From assembly GCA_021813765.1 (NCBI GenBank), contig JAKAJM010000005.1, positions 1-64,000 of the forward strand: DNA of 64,000 nt. Direction: 5' to 3'. This document shows, piece by piece, positions 8,942-18,911 of the stretch (its first letter is position 1; each line of letters begins with the position of its first letter). Made by a program: the position numbers and the translations under genes. The notes under the pieces are model-generated. The model searched no databases. It was not told the DNA's origin and worked only from the letters and a program-made list of their open reading frames with translations. Origin of the DNA: Nitrospirota bacterium. Its GTDB lineage: Bacteria > Nitrospirota > Thermodesulfovibrionia > Thermodesulfovibrionales > JdFR-88.

Positions 8942-11357
8942 TGAGATCAAGATGGAGGACGTCGCGAACGCCCAGCTCAAGGAGCCGGAGATACCGGATA
9001 CGCTCCCTGTCCTGCCCATTCGCGACATAGTCGTCTTTCCCTACATGATAATCCCTCTTTTTGTAGGCAGACAGATTTCCATAAACGCCATAGACAACGC
9101 GCTTGCGGGCAACCGCATGGTGTTGCTGCTTACCCAGAAAGACATGGGGGTGGAGACACCCGGCACCGGAGACCTCTACACGGTCGGCACGGTCGGGCTC
9201 ATCATGAGGATGCTTAAACTGCCTGACGGCCGGGTGAAGATACTGGTGCAGGGAGTGGCCAAGGCCCGCGCAACGCAGTTCACGCAGAACGAGCCCTTTT
9301 ACAAGGCAACCATTGAGAAGATCAAGGAAGAGAAGGCGGCTGGAAAGCTTACCATAGAGGTCGAGGCCCTTATCCGGACCGTAAAGGAGCAGCTTGACAA
9401 GGCGGTCTCCCTGGGTAAAAGCATAATACCCGATGTAATGGTGGTCATAGACAGCCTGGACGATCCGGGACGGCTTGCGGACCTGATCGCCTCCAACCTT
9501 GGGCTTAAGACGGAAAGCGCGCAGGAGGTCCTTGAGATAACGGACCCCGTGGGCCGACTTAAGAAGGTAAGCGAAACGCTGGCCCATGAGATAGAGCTCC
9601 TGATAGTGCAGCAGAAGATACAGACCGAGGCCAGGGGCGAGATAGACAAGACGCAGCGGGAATATTTCCTGAGGGAGCAGCTCAAGGCAATACAGAAGGA
9701 GCTTGGCGATATTGACGAGCGCGCGGAGGAAATAAGGGAATTCCAGGACAAGATAGGAAAGGCAAAGATGCCGGAGAAGGTCGCAAAAGAGGCTGAAAAG
9801 CAGCTTCGGAGGATCCAGAAGATGCACCCCGACAGCGCTGAGTCCGCCACGATAAGGACCTATCTGGAATGGCTGGTGGAACTGCCGTGGTCTAAATCCA
9901 CAAAGGACAAGCTGGACATAAAACTGGCGCAGAAGGTGCTGGATGAAGACCACTATGACCTGGAAAAGATAAAGGAAAGGATACTTGAGTACCTTTCCGT
10001 GAGAAAGCTGAAGGCAAAGATGAAAGGTCCCATCCTCTGTTTCATAGGCCCTCCCGGCGTGGGAAAGACCTCGCTCGGAAAATCCATCGCCAGGGCGCTT
10101 GGGCGCGAGTTCGTGAGAATTTCGCTTGGCGGCGTCAGGGATGAGGCCGAGATAAGAGGGCACAGGAGGACGTACGTCGGGGCGCTTCCAGGCAGGATAA
10201 TCCAGGGGCTAAAACAGGCGGGCACCAACAACCCCGTCTTCATGCTCGATGAGATAGACAAGATAGGCACGGACTTCAGGGGAGATCCCTCTTCCGCGCT
10301 CCTTGAGGTGCTGGACCCGGAACAGAATAACACGTTTTCGGACCATTATCTGGGGGTGCCTTTTGACCTGTCCAACATAATTTTCATAACCACCGGCAAC
10401 GTTGTGGACACCATCCCCGGCCCCCTGAGGGACCGGATGGAGATAATCTACTTAAGCGGCTATACGGAGGAGGAAAAACTTGGCATCGCCAAGAATTATC
10501 TTGTCCCTAAACAGCTGGACGCCCACGGCATAACGGAAAAGACGCTGAAGGTGTCCGATGACGCCGTAAGGCAGGTCATCATGCAGCACACAAGAGAGGC
10601 CGGCGTGCGCAATCTGGAGCGCGAGATCGCCCGCCTGTGCAGGAAGATAGCCAGGGAAATAGCCGAAAGCGGGAATGGGGCAGGGAAGAAAACCTTCCAG
10701 ATAACTCCCAAGAACCTGGACAAATACCTGGGGGCGCCAAAATTCCTCCCCGAAGAGGAGATGGAAAAGGACTACGTGGGTGTCGCCACGGGTCTTGCCT
10801 GGACGGAGGCGGGGGGCGACATCATATACATAGAGGCAACCACGATGAAAGGCAGAGGGCACCTTACGCTTACCGGCCAGTTGGGCGACGTCATGAAGGA
10901 ATCCGCCCAGGCGGCCGTAAGCTATGTCCGCTCCAGGGCCGGGAGCCTGGGAATAAAGGAAGACCTTTTCGGCAAGGTGGACATCCATATACACGTGCCG
11001 GCCGGGGCCATACCAAAGGACGGCCCGTCGGCGGGGATCACCATGGCCACCGCCATAGCGTCGGCCCTTACCGGCAAGGCCGTCAGAAAAGACATCGCCA
11101 TGACGGGAGAGGTCACCCTGCGGGGCAGGGTGCTGCCCATAGGCGGGATAAAAGAGAAGGCCATAGCGGCAAGGAGGATGGGCGTCAAGACTGTGCTGGT
11201 CCCCAAGAGGAATTTAAAGGATCTTGACGAGCTTCCCAAGTACGTGACCAGGGATCTGACGTTCATACCGGTTGAGACCATGGACGAGGTCCTGGCGCAC
11301 GCCCTTAAGGAAAAGAAGAGGAAGACGGAAAAGAAAAAACACAAAAAAGCGGCATGA
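8931..11357 (+). CDS. lon: ATP-dependent endopeptidase Lon
   Basis: [43 protein letters not shown], catalytic [21 protein letters not shown] start overlapping hsp20, alternative ATG at 8952. Confidence 0.97.
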   Translation: MKDNEIKMEDVANAQLKEPEIPDTLPVLPIRDIVVFPYMIIPLFVGRQISINAIDNALAGNRMVLLLTQKDMGVETPGTGDLYTVGTVGLIMRMLKLPDGRVKILVQGVAKARATQFTQNEPFYKATIEKIKEEKAAGKLTIEVEALIRTVKEQLDKAVSLGKSIIPDVMVVIDSLDDPGRLADLIASNLGLKTESAQEVLEITDPVGRLKKVSETLAHEIELLIVQQKIQTEARGEIDKTQREYFLREQLKAIQKELGDIDERAEEIREFQDKIGKAKMPEKVAKEAEKQLRRIQKMHPDSAESATIRTYLEWLVELPWSKSTKDKLDIKLAQKVLDEDHYDLEKIKERILEYLSVRKLKAKMKGPILCFIGPPGVGKTSLGKSIARALGREFVRISLGGVRDEAEIRGHRRTYVGALPGRIIQGLKQAGTNNPVFMLDEIDKIGTDFRGDPSSALLEVLDPEQNNTFSDHYLGVPFDLSNIIFITTGNVVDTIPGPLRDRMEIIYLSGYTEEEKLGIAKNYLVPKQLDAHGITEKTLKVSDDAVRQVIMQHTREAGVRNLEREIARLCRKIAREIAESGNGAGKKTFQITPKNLDKYLGAPKFLPEEEMEKDYVGVATGLAWTEAGGDIIYIEATTMKGRGHLTLTGQLGDVMKESAQAAVSYVRSRAGSLGIKEDLFGKVDIHIHVPAGAIPKDGPSAGITMATAIASALTGKAVRKDIAMTGEVTLRGRVLPIGGIKEKAIAARRMGVKTVLVPKRNLKDLDELPKYVTRDLTFIPVETMDEVLAHALKEKKRKTEKKKHKKAA

Positions 11358-12454
11358 GGCTCAGGCAACTGGGTGAGCAGGCCCTGCTGGACTGGATAAG
11401 GAAAAGGGCCGGGCGGAAGGAATTTTCCGGCATCTCCGGCGGAGGCAGAGGTCCTTTGCTTCTTGGCATCGGCGACGATGCCGCCGTCTTTCGGGTAGGA
11501 ACAGGCGGGAAAAAGAATAAAAATAAAAAGGCCCTGGCTACCTCGGACATGATGCTTGAGGGCGTCCATTTCGATCTGCGCTACCAGACGCCTTACCAGT
11601 TGGGCTTCAAACTGGTCTCCGTGAACGTAAGCGATATTTACGCCATGGGAGGCCAGCCCCGCCTGGCTTTCTTTGAGATAGGCGCACCATCCGAAACCCC
11701 AGTGGAATTCGTCAAACAGCTATTTGAAGGTGTCTTTGACGCCCTTCGCGTCTATAAAGCGCAGCTTGCGGGGGGGGACGTCTGCGCCTCGCGCTCCGGC
11801 CTTGTGCTCAATATGAGCGTGATAGGCGAAGGGGAAAAGATCGTCAAAAGAAGCGGCGCCAGGGCCGGCGACCGCCTCTACGTTACAGGCCCTCTAGGGG
11901 ATTCGGCCTGCGGGCTCGCCCTGCTAAGGAAGATAGGCCGGCCCGTCCCTATCGGAAAATACGTCCCTATGGGAAAACCAGTCTCAACCAAAAAAAAAGG
12001 CCTCCCCGCCCCATCAGCCCCACCCGATAGTCCTCTGCCGTGGGATATAATGAGGCCGCTTCTTGAAAGACACCTCATGCCCCTGGCAAAAAGGCCCCCA
12101 AAAAATGCCACAGCCATGATGGACATAAGCGACGGCCTGCTGATAGACGTGATAAGACTTTGCAAAGAAAGCGCCGTTGGTGTCAAAATATATGAGGCCA
12201 GCATCCCGGTGTCTCCGCAGATGAGGCAGGCCGCCCAGACCCTGGGCATCGATGCGCTTGCGCTGGCCAAGACGGGAGGGGAGGATTATGAGCTTCTCTA
12301 TACCGCGGAAGCCGGCAAAGAGGACGGCGGGATACTGATCGGCGAGATAATAGGATCAGGGTACTATATGGCTGCGCCATCCGGGGCCGACAAAAGCAAA
12401 AGTAAAAGTAAAAGATTCAGGGCTGGAGGGTACGAGCATTTTTCGGATGTTTAA
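11354..12454 (+). CDS. thiL: thiamine-phosphate kinase
   Basis: [47 protein letters not shown] overlap with lon stop. Confidence 0.93.
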   Translation: MRLRQLGEQALLDWIRKRAGRKEFSGISGGGRGPLLLGIGDDAAVFRVGTGGKKNKNKKALATSDMMLEGVHFDLRYQTPYQLGFKLVSVNVSDIYAMGGQPRLAFFEIGAPSETPVEFVKQLFEGVFDALRVYKAQLAGGDVCASRSGLVLNMSVIGEGEKIVKRSGARAGDRLYVTGPLGDSACGLALLRKIGRPVPIGKYVPMGKPVSTKKKGLPAPSAPPDSPLPWDIMRPLLERHLMPLAKRPPKNATAMMDISDGLLIDVIRLCKESAVGVKIYEASIPVSPQMRQAAQTLGIDALALAKTGGEDYELLYTAEAGKEDGGILIGEIIGSGYYMAAPSGADKSKSKSKRFRAGGYEHFSDV

Positions 12455-12893
12455 AGAGAGGTTCAGGAGCGTGCTTTCGCTGAGAGAGAGCCCGCGCCGC
12501 ATTGCCGCATCCCTGGCCATAGGCATCTTCATAGGGCTTTCCCCTCTTTTTGGCGTCCATACGGTCATCGCCATAGCCCTTATCTACGCGCTCAGGCTTA
12601 ATATGACCGCCACGATGACCGGGGTATATGTGACGAACCCCTTTACCGCCATTCCGATCTATACGTTTGCCACCTGGGCCGGCTCCAAGTTCCTGGGGAT
12701 GGAGTTCATCCCGGGCAGTTTCAATTTCGGGCATATCACACTGTCCAGTTTCACCGGCGAGCTCAGGTATCTTTTAAAACCGTTCGTTGTCGGCTCTACA
12801 GCCGTTGCCGCGTGCGCCGCCACCGCCATGTATCTCATAATGCATCGGCTGTTGTCCGGGCCGGGCAAAGATCCGGGGAAAAGTGCAGAATAA
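12447..12893 (+). CDS. DUF2062 domain-containing membrane protein
   Basis: SPRRIAASLAIGIFIGLSPLFGVHTVIAIALIYALRLN...TNPFTAIPIY. Confidence 0.85.
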   Translation: MFKERFRSVLSLRESPRRIAASLAIGIFIGLSPLFGVHTVIAIALIYALRLNMTATMTGVYVTNPFTAIPIYTFATWAGSKFLGMEFIPGSFNFGHITLSSFTGELRYLLKPFVVGSTAVAACAATAMYLIMHRLLSGPGKDPGKSAE

Positions 12894-14253
12894 AAATACC
12901 TTATCTTTTTACCTCCTCAGCCTTGGGTGCCCCAAGAACTTGGCGGACTCTGAAAAACTCACCGGAAGGCTTCGCATGAACGGGCTTCTGCCGGTCTCCG
13001 TTCCGGAAGAAGCAGACGCCCTGATAGTGAACACCTGCGGGTTCATAGAGGCCGCAAAGCGGGAATCAATAGAGGAGATACTCAGGCTCGCAAAGCTGAA
13101 GGGAGAACAAGAAGGCAAAAAAGGCCCAAAAAACAAAAAAAACAAAAAACAGAAACTCATTGTATTCGGATGCCTTGCCCAGAGGTATAAGGAAGAGCTC
13201 CGGAAAGAGCTGCCGGAGGTGGATGCCATATGGGGCGTGGAAGCGGGCGATGAGATCTCGGACTATTTAACCGGAGGGCTGGCTGGCGGTGCGGAATCAA
13301 AAAACGGGCGGCAAGAGAGACCGGAAGAGGCAGACGGGCCGGTTTTTTTACCCTCAACCTTCCCTTATGCCTATCTCAAGATATCGGAAGGCTGCAAAAG
13401 GAGATGCTCTTTTTGTACAATCCCTCAGATAAGGGGCTCTTTAAGGAATTTTTCACCCGATTCGATACTTGCCCAGGCGCAGGGTTATATCAAGGCGGGC
13501 ATAAAGGAGCTTGTTGTCGTGTCCCAGGACACGGCAAGCTATAAATTCAAAGGTTACGGGCTTAAGGAGTTGATCAGGGACATATCTTCCATACCGGGGG
13601 ATTTCTGGGTGAGGCTGCATTACCTGCATCCCTCCGGCGTGGACCAGGGGCTGCTTGATGCGATGGCCGGGGAGAAGAAGGTGGTAAAGTACCTGGACAT
13701 GCCGCTTCAGCATTCGGAGCCCAGGATATTAAGACTGATGGGAAGGGGCGGATACGGCGGAGAATATTTCAGCAGGCTCATCAGCCGCGCCAGGCAGACG
13801 ATGCCAGGCCTTGCGGTAAGGAGCTCCTTCATAGTGGGGTTCCCCGGCGAGACCGGTGAGGAATCGGAAGGTCTTCTGGATTTCATCCGGCAGACCGGTT
13901 TCGAGCACGCCGGGGCGTTCATCTACTCCAGGGAGGACGGCACTGCGGCCGCGGCGCTGGTCAATCAGCTGCCCGCTGCGGCAAAGAAAAGGAGATACGA
14001 AAAGTTCATGAGCGCCCAGGCCGGGATCAGCCTGGAGAAAAACCAGGCCCTGCGAGGGCGCAAAATGAAGGCCATCGTGGATGAGGTGGACGGGAAGTCC
14101 GCCATATGCAGGCTGGCCTCCCAGGCGCCCGAGGTGGACGGCGTTGTGTTCGTGGATGGGGAGGGGCTCAAGGCGGGCGATTTCGTGCGGGTGCTCATAA
14201 CGGAGGCATACGATTATGACCTTAAAGGAGAACTTTTTTCTGAAATAGGGTAA
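12883..14253 (+). CDS. rimO: ribosomal protein S12 methylthiotransferase RimO (GTG start)
   Basis: SLGCPKNLADSE, NTCGFIEAAKRESIEEI, SEGCKRRCSFCTIPQIRG. Confidence 0.96.
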   Translation: MQNKNTLSFYLLSLGCPKNLADSEKLTGRLRMNGLLPVSVPEEADALIVNTCGFIEAAKRESIEEILRLAKLKGEQEGKKGPKNKKNKKQKLIVFGCLAQRYKEELRKELPEVDAIWGVEAGDEISDYLTGGLAGGAESKNGRQERPEEADGPVFLPSTFPYAYLKISEGCKRRCSFCTIPQIRGSLRNFSPDSILAQAQGYIKAGIKELVVVSQDTASYKFKGYGLKELIRDISSIPGDFWVRLHYLHPSGVDQGLLDAMAGEKKVVKYLDMPLQHSEPRILRLMGRGGYGGEYFSRLISRARQTMPGLAVRSSFIVGFPGETGEESEGLLDFIRQTGFEHAGAFIYSREDGTAAAALVNQLPAAAKKRRYEKFMSAQAGISLEKNQALRGRKMKAIVDEVDGKSAICRLASQAPEVDGVVFVDGEGLKAGDFVRVLITEAYDYDLKGELFSEIG

Positions 14254-14298
14254 GCCCCGAAAGGAGAAAAACAAAAACTTTTCAAATCAGAAATAAAG

Positions 14299-15192
14299 AT
14301 GGGAAACTGGATGGATGAAGAGATAACGGATGAAGGAAGGTTTTTTTTGAAAGGTCTTTTGGGCAGGGTCCCATGGCTGCACCTGCTGCTTTTTGTCCTC
14401 ACCATATTCAGCACGCTTGTTGCGGGCATGGTGCAAAAGGGAATTAACCCGCTGAAGGATCCGGGGATGATCTATAAAGGGATACCTTTTTCAGCCACGC
14501 TTATCCTCATACTTCTTTCGCATGAGCTTTCCCATTATTTCGCCTCCAGGAAACACAACACCGTGGCTACCCTGCCGTTTTTCATCCCGGCCCCCACCCT
14601 CATAGGCACATTCGGCGCCGTGATAAAAATGAAGTCCCCTATCCTCACAAGAAGAGCGCTTGTGGATATAGGGGCATCGGGGCCCATTTCGGGCTTCCTG
14701 GTCTCAGTTGCCGCATGTGTTATCGGGCTCCACTACTCCTACGTAATAAGGGGTCCGCACGCGGCCCCCGGCATAGAACTCGGGAACTCGCTGATCTTTT
14801 ATCTTTTGACAAAGATAATGGTAGGCAGCACCGCCGGGGGGGACCTCGTGCTGCATCCCATGGCCTTTGCCGGGTGGATCGGTTTTTTTGTGACATTCCT
14901 CAACCTGCTTCCGGCGGGCCAGCTGGACGGCGGGCATGTGGCCTACGCCTTCCTGGGCCCCATGCACAAGGCGCTTTCCAGGACCCTGGTGGGCCTGCTT
15001 GCCGTGATAGGCATTTTTTTCTGGAAGGGATGGATCGTCTGGGCGGGCCTTCTTATGATATTGGGGCTTAAACACCCGCCCGTTTACCACTGGGAGGTCC
15101 CTCTTGAGCCCTCCCGGAAATATATAGGACTGGCAGTGCTTGTTATTTTTCTCCTGACATTCATTCCCACCCCTTTTAAGGTGACTATGTAA
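14299..15192 (+). CDS. site-2 protease family (M50) membrane metalloprotease
   Basis: LLSHELSHYFASRKHN (HExxH-type), NLLPAGQLDGGHVAYA. Confidence 0.93.
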   Translation: MGNWMDEEITDEGRFFLKGLLGRVPWLHLLLFVLTIFSTLVAGMVQKGINPLKDPGMIYKGIPFSATLILILLSHELSHYFASRKHNTVATLPFFIPAPTLIGTFGAVIKMKSPILTRRALVDIGASGPISGFLVSVAACVIGLHYSYVIRGPHAAPGIELGNSLIFYLLTKIMVGSTAGGDLVLHPMAFAGWIGFFVTFLNLLPAGQLDGGHVAYAFLGPMHKALSRTLVGLLAVIGIFFWKGWIVWAGLLMILGLKHPPVYHWEVPLEPSRKYIGLAVLVIFLLTFIPTPFKVTM

Positions 15193-15319
15193 TAAAAAAT
15201 ATGACGCCGGGATAATCATAAATATGATATTTATTAACCACAATATATTGTGTCTCTTTCCCTTCCATCCGCCTAAATAACCCAGCCTAAAACTTTTAAT
15301 AAAAGATTTCCTTTTTTTC

Positions 15320-15349
15320 TTGACAACTTATGGCGTGTTTCCCTATGAT
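15320..15349 (+). promoter_or_regulatory. sigma70 promoter of the dcw cluster (Pmra)
   Basis: TTGACA (15320-15325), 18-nt spacer, TATGAT (15344-15349). Confidence 0.8.
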
Positions 15350-15352
15350 TTA

Positions 15353-15380
15353 GTGGTAAAACGTGGGGAAAGGTGGTTTG
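15353..15380 (+). promoter_or_regulatory. candidate MraZ operator: three GTGG direct repeats at 10-bp spacing
   Basis: gtggtaaaac gtggggaaag gtggtttgaa at 15353, 15363, 15373, between the -10 and the mraZ start. Confidence 0.75.
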
Positions 15381-15381
15381 A

Positions 15382-15834
15382 ATGTCCGGTTTTTCGGGCA
15401 AGTATTATTACGCGATGGACGAAAAAGGGCGGCTCATGATACCGGCGCCTTTCAGGGACATCGTTTTAACAAACTACAGCCCTCAGCTAATGGTCGCGAA
15501 CTCCGCCTTCGACAGCTGCCTGAACGTGTATCCGCTTGAGGAGTGGCAAAAGCTTGTGGACAAGGTGAGGCTGCTTCCCCGTTCGGACAAGTCCGTGAGG
15601 TATTTTTTGAGAAAAGTAATAGCTTCCGCCGTGGAGACAGCGATTGACAAGCAGGGCAGGATACTGGTGCCTTCGGCTCACAGGCAGGACACCGGTCTTG
15701 ACGGCGAGGTGGTCCTTGTGGGGCAGGTTGAGATGATAGAGATATGGAGCAAGTCCGCATGGGCCCAGGAGACGGACTCTTCCCGCGTGGACAGGGATGT
15801 GCTTGAGGCGTCGCTCAGCCGTTATGGGATATAG
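15382..15834 (+). CDS. mraZ: division/cell wall cluster transcriptional repressor MraZ
   Basis: MSGFSGKYYYAMDEKGRLMIPAPFRD, two SpoVT/AbrB-like repeats; first gene of dcw cluster. Confidence 0.95.
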   Translation: MSGFSGKYYYAMDEKGRLMIPAPFRDIVLTNYSPQLMVANSAFDSCLNVYPLEEWQKLVDKVRLLPRSDKSVRYFLRKVIASAVETAIDKQGRILVPSAHRQDTGLDGEVVLVGQVEMIEIWSKSAWAQETDSSRVDRDVLEASLSRYGI

Positions 15835-15842
15835 CCCTGGAT

Positions 15843-16748
15843 ATGATCGCGCATCTTCCCGTTATGCTTCGGGAGGTTATGGAAATACTGGAGCCGGGAA
15901 GAGGGGGCGTATATGTTGACGCAACGGTGGGACTTGGCGGGCACTCGCGGGAAATGCTCAGGCGGATGGGGCCTCAGGGCTCGCTTGTCGGCATTGACAG
16001 GGATGAGGAGGCGCTGAAGATGGCCCAGGCGGCGCTGGCCTCTGAAAAAGGAAAAGCGGCCTTTGAACTGAGGCACGCCAGGTTTTCGGAGCTTGATTCC
16101 GTGCTCGACGGGCTCGGGATAAATAACATTGACGGCATCCTCTTTGACCTGGGGGTCTCGATGTTCCAGCTTAAAGGGACGGACAGGGGGTTTTCCTTCA
16201 ACTCGGACGAGCCCCTGGATATGCGGATGGACAAAAGCTTTCCTCTTACCGCGCGCGACGTCCTGGACACCTATTCCGAGGCGGATCTGCGGAGGATATT
16301 CGGTGAGTACGGCGAGGAGCGGTATGCGGGCAGGATCGCCAGGCAGGTGGTTTTTTTAAGACGGAAAGGCACACCGGTCAGGACCGGAAGGGAGCTGGCC
16401 CGCGTGGCGCTGAGCGCTTATCATCATGGCGCCGGGGGGGGGAGCAGGGAGAAGATACATCCGGCCACCAGGATATTCCAGGCGTTGCGGATAGAGGTGA
16501 ACAGGGAACTGGATGAGCTGAAGGCGGGGCTGGATTTTTCCATGCGCCGTCTCTCAAAGGGCGGAAGGATCGCAGTCATCGCCTATCATTCCCTTGAGGA
16601 CAGGATAGTGAAGCATTTCCTGAAGGGCGCGGCTGCGGAGGGCAAATGCCTTCTGCTTTCGAAAAAACCGGTAAGGCCGGACCTGCGGGAGATAAGGGAA
16701 AACCCTGCTGCCAGGAGCGCCAAGCTAAGGGGGGCCGAAAGACTATGA
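15843..16748 (+). CDS. rsmH: 16S rRNA (cytosine(1402)-N4)-methyltransferase RsmH
   Basis: HLPVMLREVMEIL, DATVGLGGHSREML, FDLGVSMFQL, ATRIFQALRIEVNREL. Confidence 0.97.
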   Translation: MIAHLPVMLREVMEILEPGRGGVYVDATVGLGGHSREMLRRMGPQGSLVGIDRDEEALKMAQAALASEKGKAAFELRHARFSELDSVLDGLGINNIDGILFDLGVSMFQLKGTDRGFSFNSDEPLDMRMDKSFPLTARDVLDTYSEADLRRIFGEYGEERYAGRIARQVVFLRRKGTPVRTGRELARVALSAYHHGAGGGSREKIHPATRIFQALRIEVNRELDELKAGLDFSMRRLSKGGRIAVIAYHSLEDRIVKHFLKGAAAEGKCLLLSKKPVRPDLREIRENPAARSAKLRGAERL

Positions 16749-17080
16749 GAGCAGGCATGAGAGACGGGGGAAGTATGTTATCATATTTTGTCAGGATGTG
16801 TGCGTGTCTACTCATTGTCATCGGCTTTTTCGGGTTGGTCTGGCTTCGCTCCAGCATACGCGATCAGGAATACGAGATCGGTGCGCTCGAAAAGCAATAC
16901 CGGAGTGTAACGCGCCATATGCAGGACCTCGATGCGGAAAGGGCCACGCTTTTTTCCGTTGCACAAACCGGCACGGTCGTTTCGGAAAAACTGGGCATGG
17001 ACTTTCCTGACAGGACCAAGGTGTTTTACGTAACAAGGGACAGGGGGAATGTCCCTTACGAGGCGGCCTACAGGCAGTAG
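16745..17080 (+). CDS. ftsL: FtsL-like cell division protein
   Basis: Single N-terminal TM segment followed by coiled-coil-like region; position between rsmH and ftsI; ATG 16745 overlaps the rsmH stop. Confidence 0.75.
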   Translation: MRAGMRDGGSMLSYFVRMCACLLIVIGFFGLVWLRSSIRDQEYEIGALEKQYRSVTRHMQDLDAERATLFSVAQTGTVVSEKLGMDFPDRTKVFYVTRDRGNVPYEAAYRQ

Positions 17081-17186
17081 GCGGCCTGTTTTTTTGCCGT
17101 AAGCTTTTTTGGGGGAAGATTTTGGACCGTTTCATGGGCAAAAAGCAAAGCAAAAAGAAAACAAAAAAACAAAAACCTTTTTCTGA

Positions 17187-18911
17187 ATGGCAAGAGCACT
17201 GCTGCTTAGTACGGCGATAACGTTCGCCTTTTTCATAGTTCTTGTGAGGCTTGGAGAATTGATGCTTCTGGACCACCAGGAGCTTGCGGCCAAGGCAATG
17301 AGCCAGTACCAGAGGGAGAGCCATATTGAAGCGGGAAGGGGCCAGATATATGACAGGCGCGGCAGGGAACTGGCGGTGAGCCTGGATGCCCGGTCCCTTT
17401 ACTGTGATCCCGCGCAGGTGAAGTCGCCGCACCAGGTGGCAAGGGAGATATCAAAGGCCATCGGCATGAGCTATTCCAGGGTTGCAGCCAGATTGGCCCC
17501 CGATGGGAAAAAGCGTTTCGTATGGATCCAAAGAAAACTTTCCGATGAGCAGGCGGACGCCTTGAAGGCCATGAAGCTTGGTCCCGGACTGGGCTTTGTG
17601 GATGAGTCCCGGCGGTATTACCCGGAGGGTGGGCTGGCCGCACAGGTGCTTGGCTATCTGAACATGGACGACCAGGCGCAGGACGGAGTGGAGAAGGAAT
17701 ACACAAAGACGCTCACCGATAAGGGCGGCAAGGTGGTTGTGGAACGGGACGCGACAGGGAAGATACTTTCCCAGGGCGTAAAGATGGAGTCCAAGGGTGA
17801 CAACGTGGTGCTCACCATAGACGACGGGCTTCAGTACATCGCCGAAACCGCCCTTGACGAGGCGATGGAAAAATGGAAGGCGCAGTCCGCCACCGTGATA
17901 ATGATGAACCCGTACACGGGGAGTATACTGGCCATGGCAAGCAGGCCCAGTTTCAACCCCAATGATCCTGGCGCATTTTCCGCGGCCGGAAGGAGAAACA
18001 GGGCTATCATGGACGTGTACGAGCCGGGCTCCGTGTTCAAGATAGTCATGAGCTCGGCGGCGCTTGAAAGCGGGGTCGTCACGCCGCAATCTGTTTTCGA
18101 TTGCCACGGAGGCAGATATACCGTGGGCGGCAGGACGTTCCATGACGTCGAAAAAAACGGCATGCTCACCTTCGAGCAGATAATACAGAAGTCGTCGAAC
18201 GTGGGGAGCATACAGGTGGCTCTGAAGCTCGGGGCCAGCAGGTACTTTAAATATCTGAAGCTTCTGGGGTTCGGGCAGAAGACCGGCATAGACCTGCCCT
18301 CCGAATCAGGCGGCTACGCAAGGTTCCCGCGCACGGATGTGTCCCTTGCTTCCATGGCCATAGGCTACGGGGTCTCGGTGACCCCCCTGCAGGTGCTCAG
18401 GGCTTATGCCGCCATTGCAAACGGGGGCTATCTGGTGACCCCGCACGTGGTCTCCCGGATAACGTCGCCAGATGGGCAGGTCATAAGCAGTTTTCAGGGG
18501 CAGCCAAAAAGAGTAATAATGCCGGAGACCGCCGCCACCTTCAGAAACATACTCAGTCTGGTCACCCAGAAAGGCGGCACCGCGCAGGAGGCCGACGTTG
18601 ACGGCAATGCCGTCTGCGGCAAGACGGGCACGGCTAGGCTCTTTGATCCGCAGACCGGCAGATACTCGGACAAATACGCCAGCACTTTTGTGGGCTTCGT
18701 CCCTGCCCGCGACCCCAAGATAGCGATGATAGTGGTGTTCAAGGGCGCAAAAGGGGCGATATACGGTGGAGTGGTCGCGGGGCCTGTGTTCAGCAGCGTC
18801 GCTGAGAAGGCCTTCGCTTATCTTAACGTTCCGCGGGACGACGCGGACCAGAACAATATTGTTCATACGGGAAAGGATTTTTCAGGGCATGGAGTTGTCT
18901 ACACTCCTTGA
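17187..18911 (+). CDS. ftsI: peptidoglycan D,D-transpeptidase FtsI (PBP3)
   Basis: YEPGSVFKIVMSSAALE (SxxK), SSN motif QKSSNVG, KTGTARL. Confidence 0.96.
   Translation: MARALLLSTAITFAFFIVLVRLGELMLLDHQELAAKAMSQYQRESHIEAGRGQIYDRRGRELAVSLDARSLYCDPAQVKSPHQVAREISKAIGMSYSRVAARLAPDGKKRFVWIQRKLSDEQADALKAMKLGPGLGFVDESRRYYPEGGLAAQVLGYLNMDDQAQDGVEKEYTKTLTDKGGKVVVERDATGKILSQGVKMESKGDNVVLTIDDGLQYIAETALDEAMEKWKAQSATVIMMNPYTGSILAMASRPSFNPNDPGAFSAAGRRNRAIMDVYEPGSVFKIVMSSAALESGVVTPQSVFDCHGGRYTVGGRTFHDVEKNGMLTFEQIIQKSSNVGSIQVALKLGASRYFKYLKLLGFGQKTGIDLPSESGGYARFPRTDVSLASMAIGYGVSVTPLQVLRAYAAIANGGYLVTPHVVSRITSPDGQVISSFQGQPKRVIMPETAATFRNILSLVTQKGGTAQEADVDGNAVCGKTGTARLFDPQTGRYSDKYASTFVGFVPARDPKIAMIVVFKGAKGAIYGGVVAGPVFSSVAEKAFAYLNVPRDDADQNNIVHTGKDFSGHGVVYTP

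Noticed and set aside
8874-10163. 429-aa antisense ORF opposite lon
   Set aside because: Fully within the coding region of lon; Leu/Tyr/His-rich translation typical of antisense frames.
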